A stretch of DNA of 64,000 bases from Drosophila pseudoobscura (GCF_009870125.1 NC_046680.1:15891501-15955500), one strand, 5' to 3'; positions 1 to 12,470 are shown, numbered from the stretch's first letter. Translations and numbers: made by a program. The notes: generated by a model from the sequence alone, not told the origin.

Positions 1-192
1 GCGACGGAGACCTCACATGGAGGCTCAATTTTCAGCGCCTTCCTTGCCAGCAGGGACAGAGAGCAGGAGCAGGAGCACAGCTTAAAGCTAAAAGAGTTGA
101 CCCCAAACTGGCGGGGGAGGGAGAAATGTACACAAGTGGCGGATCGCAGGGGAAGGGGAGGGCGTGGAACGACAAGACTGTTTGCTCACTCC

Positions 193-3100
193 TCACTTCC
201 GGCGCTCGTAGAGGTACTCATCCTCGTAGTACCTTGGCGTTGTGGCAATGAACACCTGCGGCCGCCGCTGCTGCAGCGAGATATTAATCTCCTCGGGCGT
301 ACGGAAGACCTGCTGATGCTGCTGCTGCAGATGTTGCAGCTGTGGGGCGGCAGTGAAAAAGCGGTACGGCGCCGGCGTTACAGTGGGCGCCAATGTCTGG
401 GGCCGCTGCTGGTGTAACTGCAACTGGGGCTGGTGCAGCTGATGCAACTGCAATTGTGGCTGGATGGTCGTCGTGGGCTGGGGCTTGCGGTAGGCCAGGG
501 TGGTCGGCTGCGGCTGTGGCTGGTGGCGGATTTGTGTGACCTGTTGCTGCTGCTGCTGCGCCTGTTGATACTGGACACGAACTTGCGGCTGTGGCTGATG
601 CTGGACCTGTGGCTGCTGATAGGCGACCACTTGACGATGCTGCTGCTGCTGGGGCTGCTGATGGTGCTGCTGCTGATGCTGTATACGAGGCCTGGGTGCT
701 GCGGGCAGCTCCTCCTCCTCGTCGTCGTAGCGCTCGTGCTCGTAGTAGTTCTCGGGGAAATAGCGTTCCGAGTAGCGGAGCGTCACGTTGGGCTTGCTCT
801 GGTGCTCCTGCAGGTTGATGGGCTTGTACAGGTAGTCATTGACGATGTGGTACTTGGAGGACTGCTTGCAGATGTTGTCGTGAGAGGGTGGCATGCAGAT
901 CAGGTGGATCTGGTGGAAGGTGAAGCCTTCTGGGCAGATCCACGAGTGTTTCTGGCTCTCCTGGCAGTAGTGGAACACCTCGCAGCTCAGCGACTCGTCC
1001 GCGTAATAGCTGAAACAGGTATAGGATAGTGGATGAGTATCACCTTGAGGGACCGACCAGTGGAACGCTTACCCCGAGTTCCTGTCCGTGCAGCTGAAGG
1101 TTGACTTGCTCAGCAGCGTGGAAAGACGGTCGGGCTCCTCGATCTCTTCCTCCTCTTCCTCGCTCTCCTCGCTCAGTGGCTTCTTAAGCTGTTGTTTCAG
1201 GTAGTTGCTCTGCTGCTTGGAATTCCGATTGATGTAAACCTGGCGCGGTGCCTCCTCCTGGTCCTCCTCGCTGTACTCGTACTGCGGCCGCTGCTGTTGC
1301 TGCTGCTGTTGATGTTGTTGCTGCCTGTAGGCTAGATGCGTCTGGGCCTGAGTCTCGAAGTCATCCTCCTCTTCGCCGCCGCGGGCACTCAGGTCCAGCG
1401 AACGGGCCGAGAAGCCCTTCGGCTGAGGTGTGGTGGCCGTGGCCGATGGTGCTCCCGTGGCGGCTCCATCCACGTTGGCCCACAGGCCGGTGGCAACCGC
1501 CAGGACTAGTAGCAGGGCTAGGTGTGTGCTGCAAGAAAAACAAAAAAGAGCCATAAAATGAGTCAATCCCAAGCCATTCCACCAGTAGACAAGCACTTTA
1601 TGATATGGGAAACTCTGTGGCAAGCAGACAATCAAGAAAGAAGACCCACAAAAAACGCGGGAAAATATTTTTGCGAACCTTTTTTCTCTCCACTCGCAGA
1701 TGCCGCCAAATTGCAACCAAAGAAGGCAGCCGCAGCAGCCCCATCGGATCGTCATCGGCATCGGCATCGGCAGCAGGCCCAGCGACCAGTTATGCAAGAC
1801 CACACCAGACCAGGCCAGGCCAGGCCAGAAAACTTGTTATAAGGTAACGGCAAGTCCCCGTGCCGTACCGCACCGTCCCATCCCGCCCCTTTCCCCATGA
1901 AGATGCCACCGAGGCTGAGAAGCCACCAAGGAAAGTTTGGCTTTGGAAATCATAGAAGATGGAATACACTTGGCGTAGTTCCATGCCTAAACCGAACACC
2001 TCACTGCGGAGTCTGTAGTGTAGTGTGGAGCACCTTGTGGGACTTTCTTGTCCGCATCCTTCGGGACATTGATCTCTGACTTACATAGCTGATGTACCCT
2101 CTTCCAGGGAGTACAATGAAGATGCTCAACTTGCCATTTAATCGAGACGACCTACTCTCACACATACACACGGATCGGATCACAGACAGCTTTGGCTGAA
2201 TGTCAACTGCTACTCATACGCATAATCTCTACGAGGCATTCCTGCCCGGTCGACGGTGGACGGTGGCCGCTGGCCGATGGCCGATGGTCGGGCTTCGGTG
2301 CTGGTCAGTCCAATTAGCTAACGTTACGTGCCTGCCTCTAATTGAGGCCGCAACTTGGAAAGCCGGAGCAGCAGTCACAAATAGTTGAGCAAAGTGAAAT
2401 AAATGTGGTAATAAAAGCAAGAGTCTGAGCCAAACTTTTACTTTTCCTGCCAATCGAATGCGAATGCCTGGCTAAGTGAACGCTCAACCGGGCTGGGCGT
2501 CGATCAGGGACTGGCTCTGACTTTGAATCTCCGCATCTGCATCGCGGTTAATTGGGGCAAGTTAATACAGTTTGACCTGCATGAGGGCTGAAAAGTGTTC
2601 GATGTGGATCCGAGTGCATCGAATTTTCCAGCTGCGCGCCAATTTGTCGGCGCCTCTCTCGCTTGCTGCAGTGGAATTGATGCACCTTTGAACTTTAGGC
2701 AGCCTCTGGCTGAAGATGCGCAGCCACCGCTTGTTGCATTGTCACTGTCAACAAACCTTTTGCGAAATGTGCCTGGGAATCGAGGGAAGGGAGGAGAATC
2801 ACTTCATCGCCAAAGACTGTGCTTTCTTCTCGCACCTGCCCCACATGCAAAGAGTACTCGCCTCCCCATCTCCATTCATGCCAGCCATTCCGAACATTCC
2901 ACCTATGGCTGCTGCTCTGCATGTGGGCACTCTCACTGGCAATCGCAGTCGTAATCTGCGTTGCATGGCCAGTCCAGCCAGTCTGTCTGCCATAAATGGT
3001 GCATTAGTTGCATGTCTCAGGATCTGACTCTACTCTTCTGTCTACAGCTCAAGCTCAAGCTCCAGCTCCAGCTCGAGCTCTTGGTTGTAGTCCAGATGGA

Positions 3101-5643
3101 AACTTTATCGTACTGCCATTACATCACATCCCAGCCAGGCAGTAGAGGCGATGCGTTGATGGTTTTCACTCGGTTCGCGTTCCCGTTCCCCCCTTGCTAG
3201 ACCAGCCACTTCTGGCATAAGACCACAAAACAGGCCAGGCAGAGAGTTGGTTTCGTTATATAGCACATGAGACTGACTTGATTTTTCTCTGCCGCAGACT
3301 TTTCTTGCGTATGCATTTTGTGCTGTATCTCTTACGAGCCAGCCGCCTCGATGTGGGCTCGGACTATATTTGCTTTTGATTTCCTTAAATGTTGGGTGTG
3401 CGTCATGTTAGACGGACATTTTTGGGGTGACATAAGCGCTGGTGTTGCGACAGATACAGTACTCTTTCCAGCCACCTGCATTTTGATGAGTTTCTTCGGT
3501 ACCTGCTCGTAATTATCCTAGAAATTTGGCAAGCTACCCAACTTGGATCCAAATTGGATGGATGTCTCTTTTGAGATTCCTTTTCTTCCCTTCTTGTACG
3601 AGCAGTATCCCTGGAGTACCAGTCATTTCAATTCCAGCTCTTTTAAGCATGTAATTTGCCAGCTTTAACAAGTCGTTGTCGTTTGTTGCTTAAGTCTTTT
3701 GTTTTCGCTGCCTTCAAGAGCTCCTCCCCGGACGAAGCCCCGAACGGAGGCAAGGCGGGCAGGCATTGGATCTACGAGCATTTTATCTGAGAGCTTAATT
3801 AAACGCAAGCTCGTTAACAGTTAACAGCCCCCCTTCCGAAGCCATTAAACTGTGTGTGTGAAACATGAAAACCCACAAATAAATTACATTGCATTGCACT
3901 GCTTTAATTTCGTTTTTCACTTTTTCTCAACTGATGTTTTTTTTTTCTGTACAAAATTTAACTCTGCTAATGTGCGTGCAGTTGGGAGGGAGTTGGGAGG
4001 GTGAGGTGGATTTTTAATGTGCTTGAAATTTACGTTTGGCTGCTTTCGGGGCATCTAAATAATGTGCTCCATAATTTGCTCGTGGCAATGGATTTGATGT
4101 TTCTTTTCTCTGCACCTCGACTTCCATCGCCACCTCCATCTCCATCGTTTATCGTTTTAATGTTGCGTTAATAATTTTCACAAATTTGTTACCATTTTGG
4201 GGCTGACCTTCGAAAGGGCTAGGCAGTGCTTAGAGGGAGTAAGAGCGTGTGTGTGTGTGTGGTTCGATGACAGCCAAAGTGCCATTTGGATTCCATCCAA
4301 ACAAAAGAGAAAGACATCCATTCCAGCCAAAGGCCATTCCAATCAATAATTGCCCAAAACACACCCCAAAATAAAAGAAAGGTATGCGTGATTCGGTGCC
4401 GAAGCCTGTGATACCCTTGCAGCTCGATCGTTTCCATGATATTTCGAATTGAATATGGATAAACACTATCTTGTGGAGTATTCATATGTATGTGTCATTC
4501 AGGATTCAGAGATGCTCGCCTAACAGCGCTGCCAGCATCTAGCCTCAAGGCCTAATACCCAAAGAGCTTACCCGAAGGCAGTTGCTGGGTAGTGGGGGGT
4601 GGGGCAGCGTGGTAACGGGGCATGGCATGGCACGCTTGGGCAATTGCACATTTCTGTGCGTAACTGTAATTCCAAACGCTGACATATTGCGTATACGCCC
4701 CGTGCATTTGATACAATTGCCGCTCATATTCGCCGGGGCTTATATAACGCATGCGTATGAGTAATCCACACGACTTTTAGAAAGGACAAGTCCCCGATCA
4801 TGTGAGGCAATTTATGTCGGAGATTGTGATCTATCTCTCTCTGTCTGCGTCTCCGTGCAGAGGCGTGACCAGGTCCAATCGATTCCTAATCGATTGATCT
4901 ACTTCGGCTGTGAGTAAGTCAGTCAGTCAGTCACCGTCACCGTCACCCGGCCTGGACATCGGATTGCCACAAAGCAAACACAAATTTTTGGCCATAAACT
5001 CTCCCTGCCCGATTAGGTAATGGGCTTATCCCCCCTGGTGTATTGGGGATTGTGAACTGGTGGAGCCGCAGCTGCCACTACCAGCGTCTAGTGACGGTAC
5101 TTGGCTGTCTGAATGAACTGTCAGTGCCACAGGCGGGCAAGAGACCAACAAAAACAAAAACTCCCACGCCAACACAGAGACAGAGATAGAGATAGAGGCA
5201 TGGACAGAGGCAGGGGCAGACTCGGGCAGACATTGGAGGAGGAAAACCCCGAGACACGCTCCAAGTACGAGCATCGTATCTGCTTCTGTTGCAGTTTCAG
5301 TTGCAGTTGCATTTGTGGCTGTTGTCTCCGCTTCTGTTACGTACAATACTCGTATGTTGGTCGGTTTTGAAATCATTCAAAAGAATATTTCGTGGTTGCC
5401 AAGCGAGGCAAAACTGGGCTGAGAGAACCCCAGAGACTCAAACAGAGACTCAGACAGAAGTCAAACAATACCAAAATGTTAATTATTGTTTGAGGTTGCG
5501 GCACGAATTTGTGGGTCTGGTCTGCAGGGCCAGTCCAGGTCCAGGTTTAGGTCTCTCGGCCTATGATTCATTGTGTGCTTAGGTCACAGGCTTAGGGGGA
5601 TTAGGGGGCTTAGGAGGCTTAGGGGGCGGAGCACTTACTGCAT
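193..5643 (-). CDS. secreted CBM14 chitin-binding protein with Gln-rich tail
   Basis: Three coding exons, 5639-5643, 1073-1528 and 193-1009, join in frame to 425 aa. The first supplies only ATGCA before a perfect GTAAGT donor, giving an N-terminus MHTHLALLLVLAVATGLW, a good signal peptide. An acidic and Gln-rich spacer follows. One peritrophin-A/CBM14 domain is set by six cysteines at about 148, 163, 169, 179, 192 and 201, with the aromatic context expected of chitin binding. The C-terminal half is low-complexity Gln/Pro/His with a Tyr/Glu-rich end. A single CBM14 with long disordered flanks fits the CPAP1 class of cuticular proteins, secreted into chitinous matrix. Alternative start: an in-frame ATG at 1554 inside the pyrimidine tract before exon 2 would also give a signal-like N-terminus if intron 1 were retained. 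Family confident; exact orthologue not assigned. Confidence 0.8.
1529..5638 (-). other. first intron of the CBM14 gene
   Basis: About 4.1 kb bounded by a GTAAGT donor and a TTTTTTGTTTTTCTTGCAG acceptor on the minus strand. I see no convincing coding exon inside. It holds short simple repeats, for example GT repeats near 4246-4261, CAGT repeats near 4918-4933 and a run of TTAGGGGG-like units at 5591-5628. Large first introns in cuticle genes often carry enhancers, but nothing here shows that directly. Confidence 0.5.
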
Positions 5644-5886
5644 TCTGTGGCAGACGCCTCGTGGTAATCCTTTGGAAATATCCTCTGTTTCTGGGTCTGG
5701 ATCTGGTAGAAACACTGCACTCACTTCTCGTTCACTTGGTCTGTGTTCTTGGCTTTTGGTGTTCTAGTGTCTTCTTTCGAGATTTCTATTCAACACCGAG
5801 TCGCACTGGGAAAATGTCTGTCTAGTGCAGCACTTTTCTTGCTGCTAGCTGCTAACGGTTCGCTCGGCCAACTCAAACAACTATAT

Positions 5887-5919
5887 GAATGACTTTCTTT
5901 GGCTGGTTAATGCTTTATA
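5887..5919 (-). promoter_or_regulatory. TATA box plus initiator of the CBM14 gene
   Basis: On the minus strand TATAAA reads from 5919 to 5914, and TCATTC, a match to the fly initiator TCAKTY, reads from 5892 to 5887. The initiator A at 5890 lies 29 bases after the first T of the TATA box, which is canonical spacing. Transcription from here would give a leader of about 250 bases before the 5-base coding exon at 5639-5643. Confidence 0.55.
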
Positions 5920-6180
5920 CCAAAAAGTCGCCGCCGCACTCGGCCGAAGCCGCCCAAGAGATCGGGCCCCAAGAGCATGTTTCTCTCTGACTCTCTCGTG
6001 TCTGCCTTTGAGCTCTCTGCATTACTGTCAAGGTATACGAGCAAGAAGGTAAGGCAGTGCCACTGAGTGACCTATACGCGCATAGGCATATGTGTACTTG
6101 TTCTTTTGCTAGAGAGGGGAGAGCGGGAGTGCCACTGCCTTACCCTTTCATTAATATACCTTGGTCACTGCTTAGTTCTC

Positions 6181-6203
6181 CCTCTCTCTCTCTCTCTCTC
6201 TCT
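6181..6203. repeat. (CT)n microsatellite
   Basis: An uninterrupted CT dinucleotide tract of 23 bases. GAGA-factor sites have this sequence on the opposite strand, so a regulatory role is possible, but the tract lies 260 bases upstream of the mapped CBM14 promoter and no other evidence supports one. Confidence 0.8.
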
Positions 6204-7613
6204 GGGGCGGAGAGTGGCTCAAAAATGGTATTCGAATTAAAAAATTTGAGTGTAATTTCCTTCGCCGTCAAGTTCGTTGCCGAAGTCTTTTGTTTGTGGG
6301 GTGGCTAGAACTGGGCCTGTGCCTGTCCTGTTAGTCATAATCATCGAAAATGATATTACTCATGCAGCAGCATAATTTAGAGCTGAGATCTGTAACTGCT
6401 TCTCCAGATTAGTATCCATTGGACGGCCCTAAGAGGCTGGCAGATAGAAGCTGCTTCGATATAGTGTAATTAACATTTTCGCCGCTGATTTTCTCAGCCT
6501 TCGCGGCGCATTTTGCATGTTTGCTATTTTCAATACAACGCCAGATACGAGGTAAATGGAAATAAAAATCATTTGCGCCGGTTTCTGCAACGAGGCTGCA
6601 GCGATGATGCTCCCACAATGCCGCGATGCATCGCGACGAGGCGCAGACCACAGAAACCTGTGCGGCAACTCATCCATTCCATCGAATGAAATGCTAAAAG
6701 CTAACCCAGGCACAGCGCACAGATACACACCACACCGATACTCGCACACGGATGCATTTGTTTAGCTAATATGAATTAATTTACAATACTGCAAACGCCT
6801 ACAAGTGGGGGAGATGTTCGGGTAGCGGGATGCTGACGCCTCCGTCTGTTGAACTTTTGCGTTTCTGTGCCGTCGCTGGAGCCGATGCTGCTGCTGCTGT
6901 TGCTGTTGCTGTTGCACTTGTATCTGCATCTGCCTCTGCCTCTCGTATCTCCACTTGTATCTGTATCTGTATCTGAATCTTTTTCGGCGGGCAGCATTCA
7001 AGCATTGCATTTGCCTGGCGTTCAATGTCTGGACACTGACCGCACCATTATCTTTATATATATATATTTATATACATATATTTCGAATGTACTATACACA
7101 TATAGATTTGGCAATGGATGCAAAGAAGCGTATCGCAAAGAAAGTGCAACTTGCTGCTGCTTGGGCTGCTGTTATGATTGTGGCTGTTTGGGAAAAGTGT
7201 TTGCGGCCTGTTGAAGTGACTTGCTCTGGCCGCCAGGTGATATAACAAGTTCACATAATTTGCTGACTTTTCTTTTCGGTTTTTTCTCTACTCCACTCCA
7301 CTCCACCCGTCATATTGCACATTTGCAGCTGTCGAGTATGCATCGTCGCGGCAAACAACTTCACGACGCTGATGGATAATTGCAGGCGGCAGCTAATCAC
7401 AATCGTTCCCAGGCGGGTGCCTCAATTATAATGCATAATTAATAAATGTTTGCCGGGATTAGTCAGCGCAACCAGAGCCCAGACGAGAGCTTGCCAAAAT
7501 AGACACTCGCCCGCCTGCCCGTGTGCAAATGTCTCCTTCAATGTCGCTGACTCCCGGCCCGCCGGTAGCTACTATTGTCCCATAATAACACAGGTAAAAA
7601 TTCATTACACGAA

Positions 7614-7653
7614 CTAACTGGCTAACTGGCTAACTGGCTAACTGGCTAACTGG
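7614..7653. repeat. tandem repeat, 5 x CTAACTGG
   Basis: Five perfect head-to-tail copies of the 8-base unit CTAACTGG, with no gene on either side for several kilobases. Confidence 0.9.
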
Positions 7654-8995
7654 CCGACCATTATGCAAAGTCCAAGTCCATTCCGATCCACGCCAGAGCC
7701 AGTCCAGAGCCATGCCAAAGCCATTCCAGTGCGGCACGTTTCGAGGAAGTTGATTGTCACAAAGGCCTCTCATAATCATAACTGTGCTTGCTGCCCCATC
7801 GACAGCATTAACAACCACCGCGACGGTCAGGTTCATTGGGGGAAATTATAGGCATTGCAGTCACAGCCCAACTGGACAAAAACGTAAGCCCCAAATCGCA
7901 CTACAACTACAACTACAACTACGAGTACAAGTAAGAGTCAGAGTATTTCTGTCCCGTACAATAAACATTGGACATTTCCTTTCTTTGGCTTTTGTACCCG
8001 CAAATTTCTCCCAGTGTTGCAACTATTTTCGCTGCAATTGAGAATTGACCAGCTTGCAACACACCACCGCAAACTCTTGGACTCTGATCCGCCAAAGAAA
8101 TCATAAGAAAAGAAAATAAAATGAAATAAACTGAAAGAGACAGACAATCGGCAGCGAGGGAATGGAAATGGAATGGGAATGGAGAAATGTTTCCCATCCA
8201 CTACGATGGCTAGCCCTCTTTTGTTTATTAACTAATTAGCCCTAATGCTTAATGCTCCACATATTTTCCGTCTGGGAGTGCGTAAGCCGCTGTTATGTCA
8301 GGGTGTCCCCCTTGCCGATCTCTCAATCTGCGGATTTCACAAGAATCGCGCCCATCGAGCTACGGTTCGGTACTATCTTGATGGATGAAAAAGCGAAAGT
8401 AAGTCCAGCCTCTGACTCTGACGCTGACTCTGATCCGCTAACGTTCTAATTGGCCACGTCACTCTCGGCATTTGAAGTTCAAGGCCGAGCTCGAAGAGTG
8501 GCGAATCGAAATTAATTACATCTGGGCGTTGTTTCAGTGCTCCATTAATGAGCGGGGGATTGGATCTGTTTTAGATTAGACTAATAGAGTAATTTTGGAC
8601 ATACTCTTCCGAGGGTTGGCATTGAAGGAGCACGAGGTGCGGAATGTTTCTCAAACTCCGCTTGAAAAGGGTAGCTGAAAATCGGCTTTCAAGAAAAGCG
8701 GGGGACTTGAGCAGATAATTGGCGCACATTAGCGCCAGAGCCGTGTGTGCCTTAAGTTATTTAATTGATGATTAAAGACTCCACTGACATCAGCAGTACC
8801 AGCATCAGCCTGCACAAACACACCCGCACCCACAATTAGCCATTGAGATTTATTCACTTCACATTCACATCATAATCATCGCTTATGCAGTCAACAATGG
8901 GCAAGTTTCAGATGATAAACAGCCAGATTCAAGCCGGAACTTGTCCGCTACATGATTTGTAAGTTTTAGCTGGATTGTTTCTCGGGGGCTATCAA

Positions 8996-9020
8996 GATCA
9001 GATCGGATCGGATCGGATCA
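8996..9020. repeat. GATCG/GATCA tandem repeat
   Basis: Five 5-base units, GATCA then three GATCG then GATCA, in non-coding DNA. Confidence 0.8.
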
Positions 9021-10986
9021 GACCAGTGGCTGTTACGTCTCTGCATATAAGAAGTCAGTGCACGGAAACAGTCTCTGGGAAGGAAGTGGCTCTGAACTTG
9101 ACATTGAGAGGGCGTGCCCCCCAAAGAAATGCAAATTTCTGACCATTCTCGCGAGAGAGTCAAGCGGAAGGAAGTCAAAGTTGGGGTCGGGGTTGGGGTC
9201 GTCAATGAATCAGCGCCACTTGGATAGGCTCTAGCTGAAACTGACGTCTCTCTGAGATCCGCGGTGGGGCCGGTCATTGGAGTATGAGTGATTCAATTGA
9301 AATCAATTGCAATGCCCCCGCTTACAAATTACCAATCCACGCCACCAAAGGCAACAAAGAAAATGGTGAGGGCAGAAGAAAAAAACCCATAGCCCAAACC
9401 AAGCAAGCCAAATCAGCTTTTGTCCAATTGTTGCGCACTTGAAGCATGAAGCGTGCCCGTGGAGCAGCGCACCTGACGGACTGATGGACTGGACTCTGAT
9501 GCACTCCTCCGCCATGGACAGTCCGATTGGGCATGGCTGGCTGGCTCTAACGGGCAGTGATGGTGGCGGAGACTTCGGGCGTTACCAATCCCAATCCCAA
9601 ACGCCACAAAAGAAATGCTGACTCGCACTCCGAGCTGGAGGCTGAAGTTGCGGCTGGGGCTGGGGCTGGGGCTGGGTCTGGGGCTGATTCGGGGCTAACG
9701 GGCTCATTAATTTCAGTTCAAGGCATCGAAACATTTTTTTTTATTTTTACGTAAACTCGCTCGTTCCGTTGCCGATTTGTAACAATAAAACAACTTGGAG
9801 TGTAGACGCGATAAAGAAAAAAAACACACAAGCACTCGAAATACGAGTAGATTCGCAATTTTGTTACAATTTTCATTGTCTTGGGTGCAGTTCAAGTCCG
9901 AATCCGAATCCAAATCCAAGCCCCAGCCCCAGCCCCAGCCTCCTCGGACACTCCCAGGCCAACTATTAATTATCACAATTCAGCAAAGTCTGTTTGTTTT
10001 CGGGTCCGACCGCCCTATAATTACCAGAGCGGTTCGCTTTAATTGCCTCAGATTTATTTTAAATGGGTCAGGTCAGCCGCAGCACTGCTTCTCTGAACTT
10101 GAAATTTCTGTCTGTCTTCCCACTCGAGTACAATGCAAGGGTACCCGAAGATCGACACAGAAGGGGGGGTTCCCTCAGTGTCCATTTCGCAGGCTGCACC
10201 CAGCCTCTGAGATATTTCCGAGCTAAGAAATATGCTAAAAACGAAAATTAAATTATTCAAAATAAAAAGATAGTGACGGTTGTTCACATTTGGAGAGAAT
10301 TAAGTACTTGAGGCTCGTAAGTTTATAGAAGATTGATTGATTTATCATTAAAAAACGATACCTCCTACGAATATATGAATAGAAGGGTCCAAATTCGTCC
10401 AGATATCACAAACTGGTCGGAGCAGTCGATTTGGATGGTATAGTCCGTCATTCGTTTCAGTTCCAATGCACTTCCGGTGATTTCTTTTTGGTAATCAAAC
10501 AATTTTTGGACGCAATTTGTTGATATGGACAGATTTAATCATCTTATTCGAGTGTACCCATGTATATCATGATTTTGCGTTTGATTTGGTAACACAGAAG
10601 ATGATCCTTTCAGCAACAGCAGGCAAGTCGAAGGGCAAGCTTGTTCCTCAGTTCTGAAGGGCCATAGCAAATCCAATGTGCTCTTCCGTCTGTCTTTCTA
10701 TCATATAGATGGCTTGCGAGGAATCGATCTGCAGGGTATCAAGAGTTTCGGGCCCGTATCATTGCTGATTGGTTTCAAAATACTTTTAACCGATAAGTCA
10801 ATAGTCTGTGAACCAATAACGTTTAGAAATCCGCCGTAACCTTATCGCATTATTGTACGAGTCTATAAGAAAGAGAACCAAATTGGACTCTGCTTCGGTG
10901 CCACATGGGAGAGAGTCTTCAGTTGGCTTTCCGTGTTCATCTGATTCGGCGGGACCATCACGGTCTCCCCTCCCCGCGAACCAAAA

Positions 10987-11159
10987 ATGTCAGTAGCCCT
11001 CTATATGTGCTTGCTGTTTCTGGGCCTTGGCATCAGCATATTTATCAAGGTGGGTTGGGACAGCGGGAGCGGAGGAGAGGGCGTGTTAGCCATGAAATGC
11101 ATATATGTATCTTCTCTTGCAGATTGTCCTGATGGCCACCAGGAGTGTGCGAGGCAGAG
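10987..11159 (+). CDS. transmembrane head unit 1 (alternative 5' exons)
   Basis: Exon a, 10987-11049, codes MSVALYMCLLFLGLGISIFIK and ends at GTGGGT in phase 0. Exon b, 11123-11159, follows a TCTTCTCTTGCAG acceptor and adds 12 residues (IVLMATRSVRGR), ending with one spare base before GTACGA. That G joins the AT opening the shared exon at 16691, giving a 182-residue protein. One hydrophobic segment with Arg only on the C-terminal side predicts N-outside, tail-in-cytoplasm topology. TCAGTT at 10918-10923 is initiator-like. No homologue recognised. Confidence 0.6.
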
Positions 11160-11356
11160 GTACGATTTATTTTGGTCGAGAAACATATTTAATTTTTATT
11201 GTTTTCTGGTTGTTTGGCACTAATGTGGAGAGGATGATAAGATAAGGATGTGTGCAATCGGGCTTAAAAATAGCCACTGATGGGGGGGGTCGATAGCCTA
11301 GTCAGTTGTCAAGAGGCACTTGTTGTGCACGGACTAGTACGTGAACTTGGTCAAGA

Positions 11357-11571
11357 ATGGGTGCGGAATACAGCTCTTTCTCCATAGTGATCTTAGTGAT
11401 CGTAATGATCATGGTCGTGAGTACTCGTTTCAGATCCTCCAGTGGAGTCCCCTCTATAGGATTTTCAATTGCAGTTCCTTGCCAACGCCTACAACAAGAT
11501 AAAGCGAGCTGGTCGTGCGGAGAGCACGAGTCGTTCCGGGAGGACAGCTACAGCTGCTCCCAGACGTACTG
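11357..11571 (+). CDS. transmembrane head unit 2 (alternative 5' exons)
   Basis: Exon a, 11357-11416, codes 20 residues beginning MGAEYSSFS and continuing into a Val/Ile/Met membrane segment; donor GTGAGT, phase 0. Exon b, 11475-11571, begins after TTTTCAATTGCAG and adds 32 Lys/Arg/Ser/Thr-rich residues starting FLANAYNKIKRAG. It ends with a single G before GTAAGC, matching the shared exon. Predicted protein 201 aa. Basic residues lie after the membrane segment, so the tail should be cytoplasmic. A TCAGTT initiator-like site occurs about 55 bases before the ATG. Confidence 0.65.
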
Positions 11572-11883
11572 GTAAGCTGTCCACATTTACACAAAACGAT
11601 ACAAGTTGATAGTGATAATCACAGTACAGCACATGCCTGATTACTTTATTTGGCCCACAGCAGAACTTGGCTATAATTAGAGATCTGCTTTGCTTATCTG
11701 GTTAGCCGAGTTACGAAAGATTCGCGAATGCCAGGTGATGCAAGGCAGATATCTCCTTATCTTTTCCGCTGTTTATCGGTGCTTTATCAGAGACAGCCTG
11801 GATGGGTCAGGTGTGTGTCGCCTCTAGACTCTAGGCTCATTTGCATCAACTTATCTCATCGCTAAGGTTCGGTTCTGGCTGAA

Positions 11884-12078
11884 ATGTCTTTCGTGGAGTA
11901 TTACTATTTCATATCCTTCCTTCTCATATTCCTCATTCTGCTGCGGGTAAGTGGTTCTGCTTCGGGACGATATCATTATGGTGATTTTCAACTTCGATTT
12001 CGATTTCTCCAAAGGCGTACCTTTGTCCCACGCACAGGTGGAAATGTCTGTGCTGCCTCGCCTATGGCCGGGAACCGG
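11884..12078 (+). CDS. transmembrane head unit 3 (alternative 5' exons)
   Basis: Exon a, 11884-11946, codes MSFVEYYYFISFLLIFLILLR with donor GTAAGT. For exon b a CAG acceptor at 12036-12038 would break the frame, whereas the upstream TTTCTCCAAAG acceptor gives exon 12015-12078, open and ending with the required single G before GTGAGT. It codes 21 residues (AYLCPTHRWKCLCCLAYGREP) with four cysteines next to the membrane, a plausible palmitoylation cluster (inference). Predicted protein 191 aa. A CTTATC site at 11850-11855 lies 29 bases before the ATG. Confidence 0.6.
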
Positions 12079-12230
12079 GTGAGTTAATCCATACTTTTTC
12101 CCCCTTCTATAAGACTCCCCTTCCCCTTCCCGCACCAAGCAACTTCGGCTCCAGCCGTCATCTGCTTGTCGAAATTATTATGTGTAGGAAAAATTGAAAG
12201 TCTGCCAACGAAATTCTTCAGTCTTATCCA

Positions 12231-12470
12231 ATGTACACGGAATTCTGGTTCTGTGGCATTTTATTCTCGATCGTCTTTTGGCTTGTGGGACGGGTAAGTC
12301 TGTTGGTCCCAGCAGAAGTGAGCCCAGCTCTCTCTCTCTCGCCATTGTACCTTTCCCCCCATGCCCCAAGGAGTGCTACCTGTTCGTCAAACTGAAAGTC
12401 GAGGAATGGAATATTCAGGTCTACGAGCGCATTCTGCGTGAGGAGATGATGCTGCGGCTGTCCATCGAGG
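12231..12470 (+). CDS. transmembrane head unit 4 (alternative 5' exons)
   Basis: Exon a, 12231-12293, codes MYTEFWFCGILFSIVFWLVGR with donor GTAAGT in phase 0. Exon b, 12371-12470, adds 33 residues beginning ECYLFVKLKVEEWN. It is amphipathic and charged (Glu, Arg, Lys), unlike the Arg- or Cys-rich stubs of other units, and ends with a single G before GTAAGA. Predicted protein 203 aa. TCAGTC at 12218-12223 overlaps CTTATC at 12223-12228, three bases before the ATG, so the leader would be extremely short. Confidence 0.6.

Larger units (their letters stand above)
5920..10916. other. non-coding interval
   Basis: About 5 kb between the divergently oriented CBM14 gene and the transmembrane-head array. 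I find no exon with flanking splice sites that I can defend. The stretch contains a CT tract, a five-fold 8-base tandem repeat, GATCG repeats and a pair of 22-base inverted GGGGCT/AGCCCC tracts, listed separately. Confidence 0.5.

Noticed and set aside
433-1029. Plus-strand frame rich in Leu/Val opposite the CBM14 gene
   Set aside because: It is the antisense of CAG-rich coding DNA; the minus strand has the cysteine pattern, introns and promoter.
2229-2453. Minus-strand frame beginning like a signal peptide (LLLLLPHLF)
   Set aside because: It starts only at TTG, lies in the CBM14 first intron, and has no splice site matching that gene's phase.
6762-7025. Gln-rich minus-strand frame
   Set aside because: Translation of a CAG/GCTGTT simple repeat; no exon signals.
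12039-12078. Shorter exon b for unit 3 using the CGCACAG acceptor at 12032-12038
   Set aside because: It leaves two spare bases, which would put the shared tail out of frame; the AAAG acceptor at 12014 fits.
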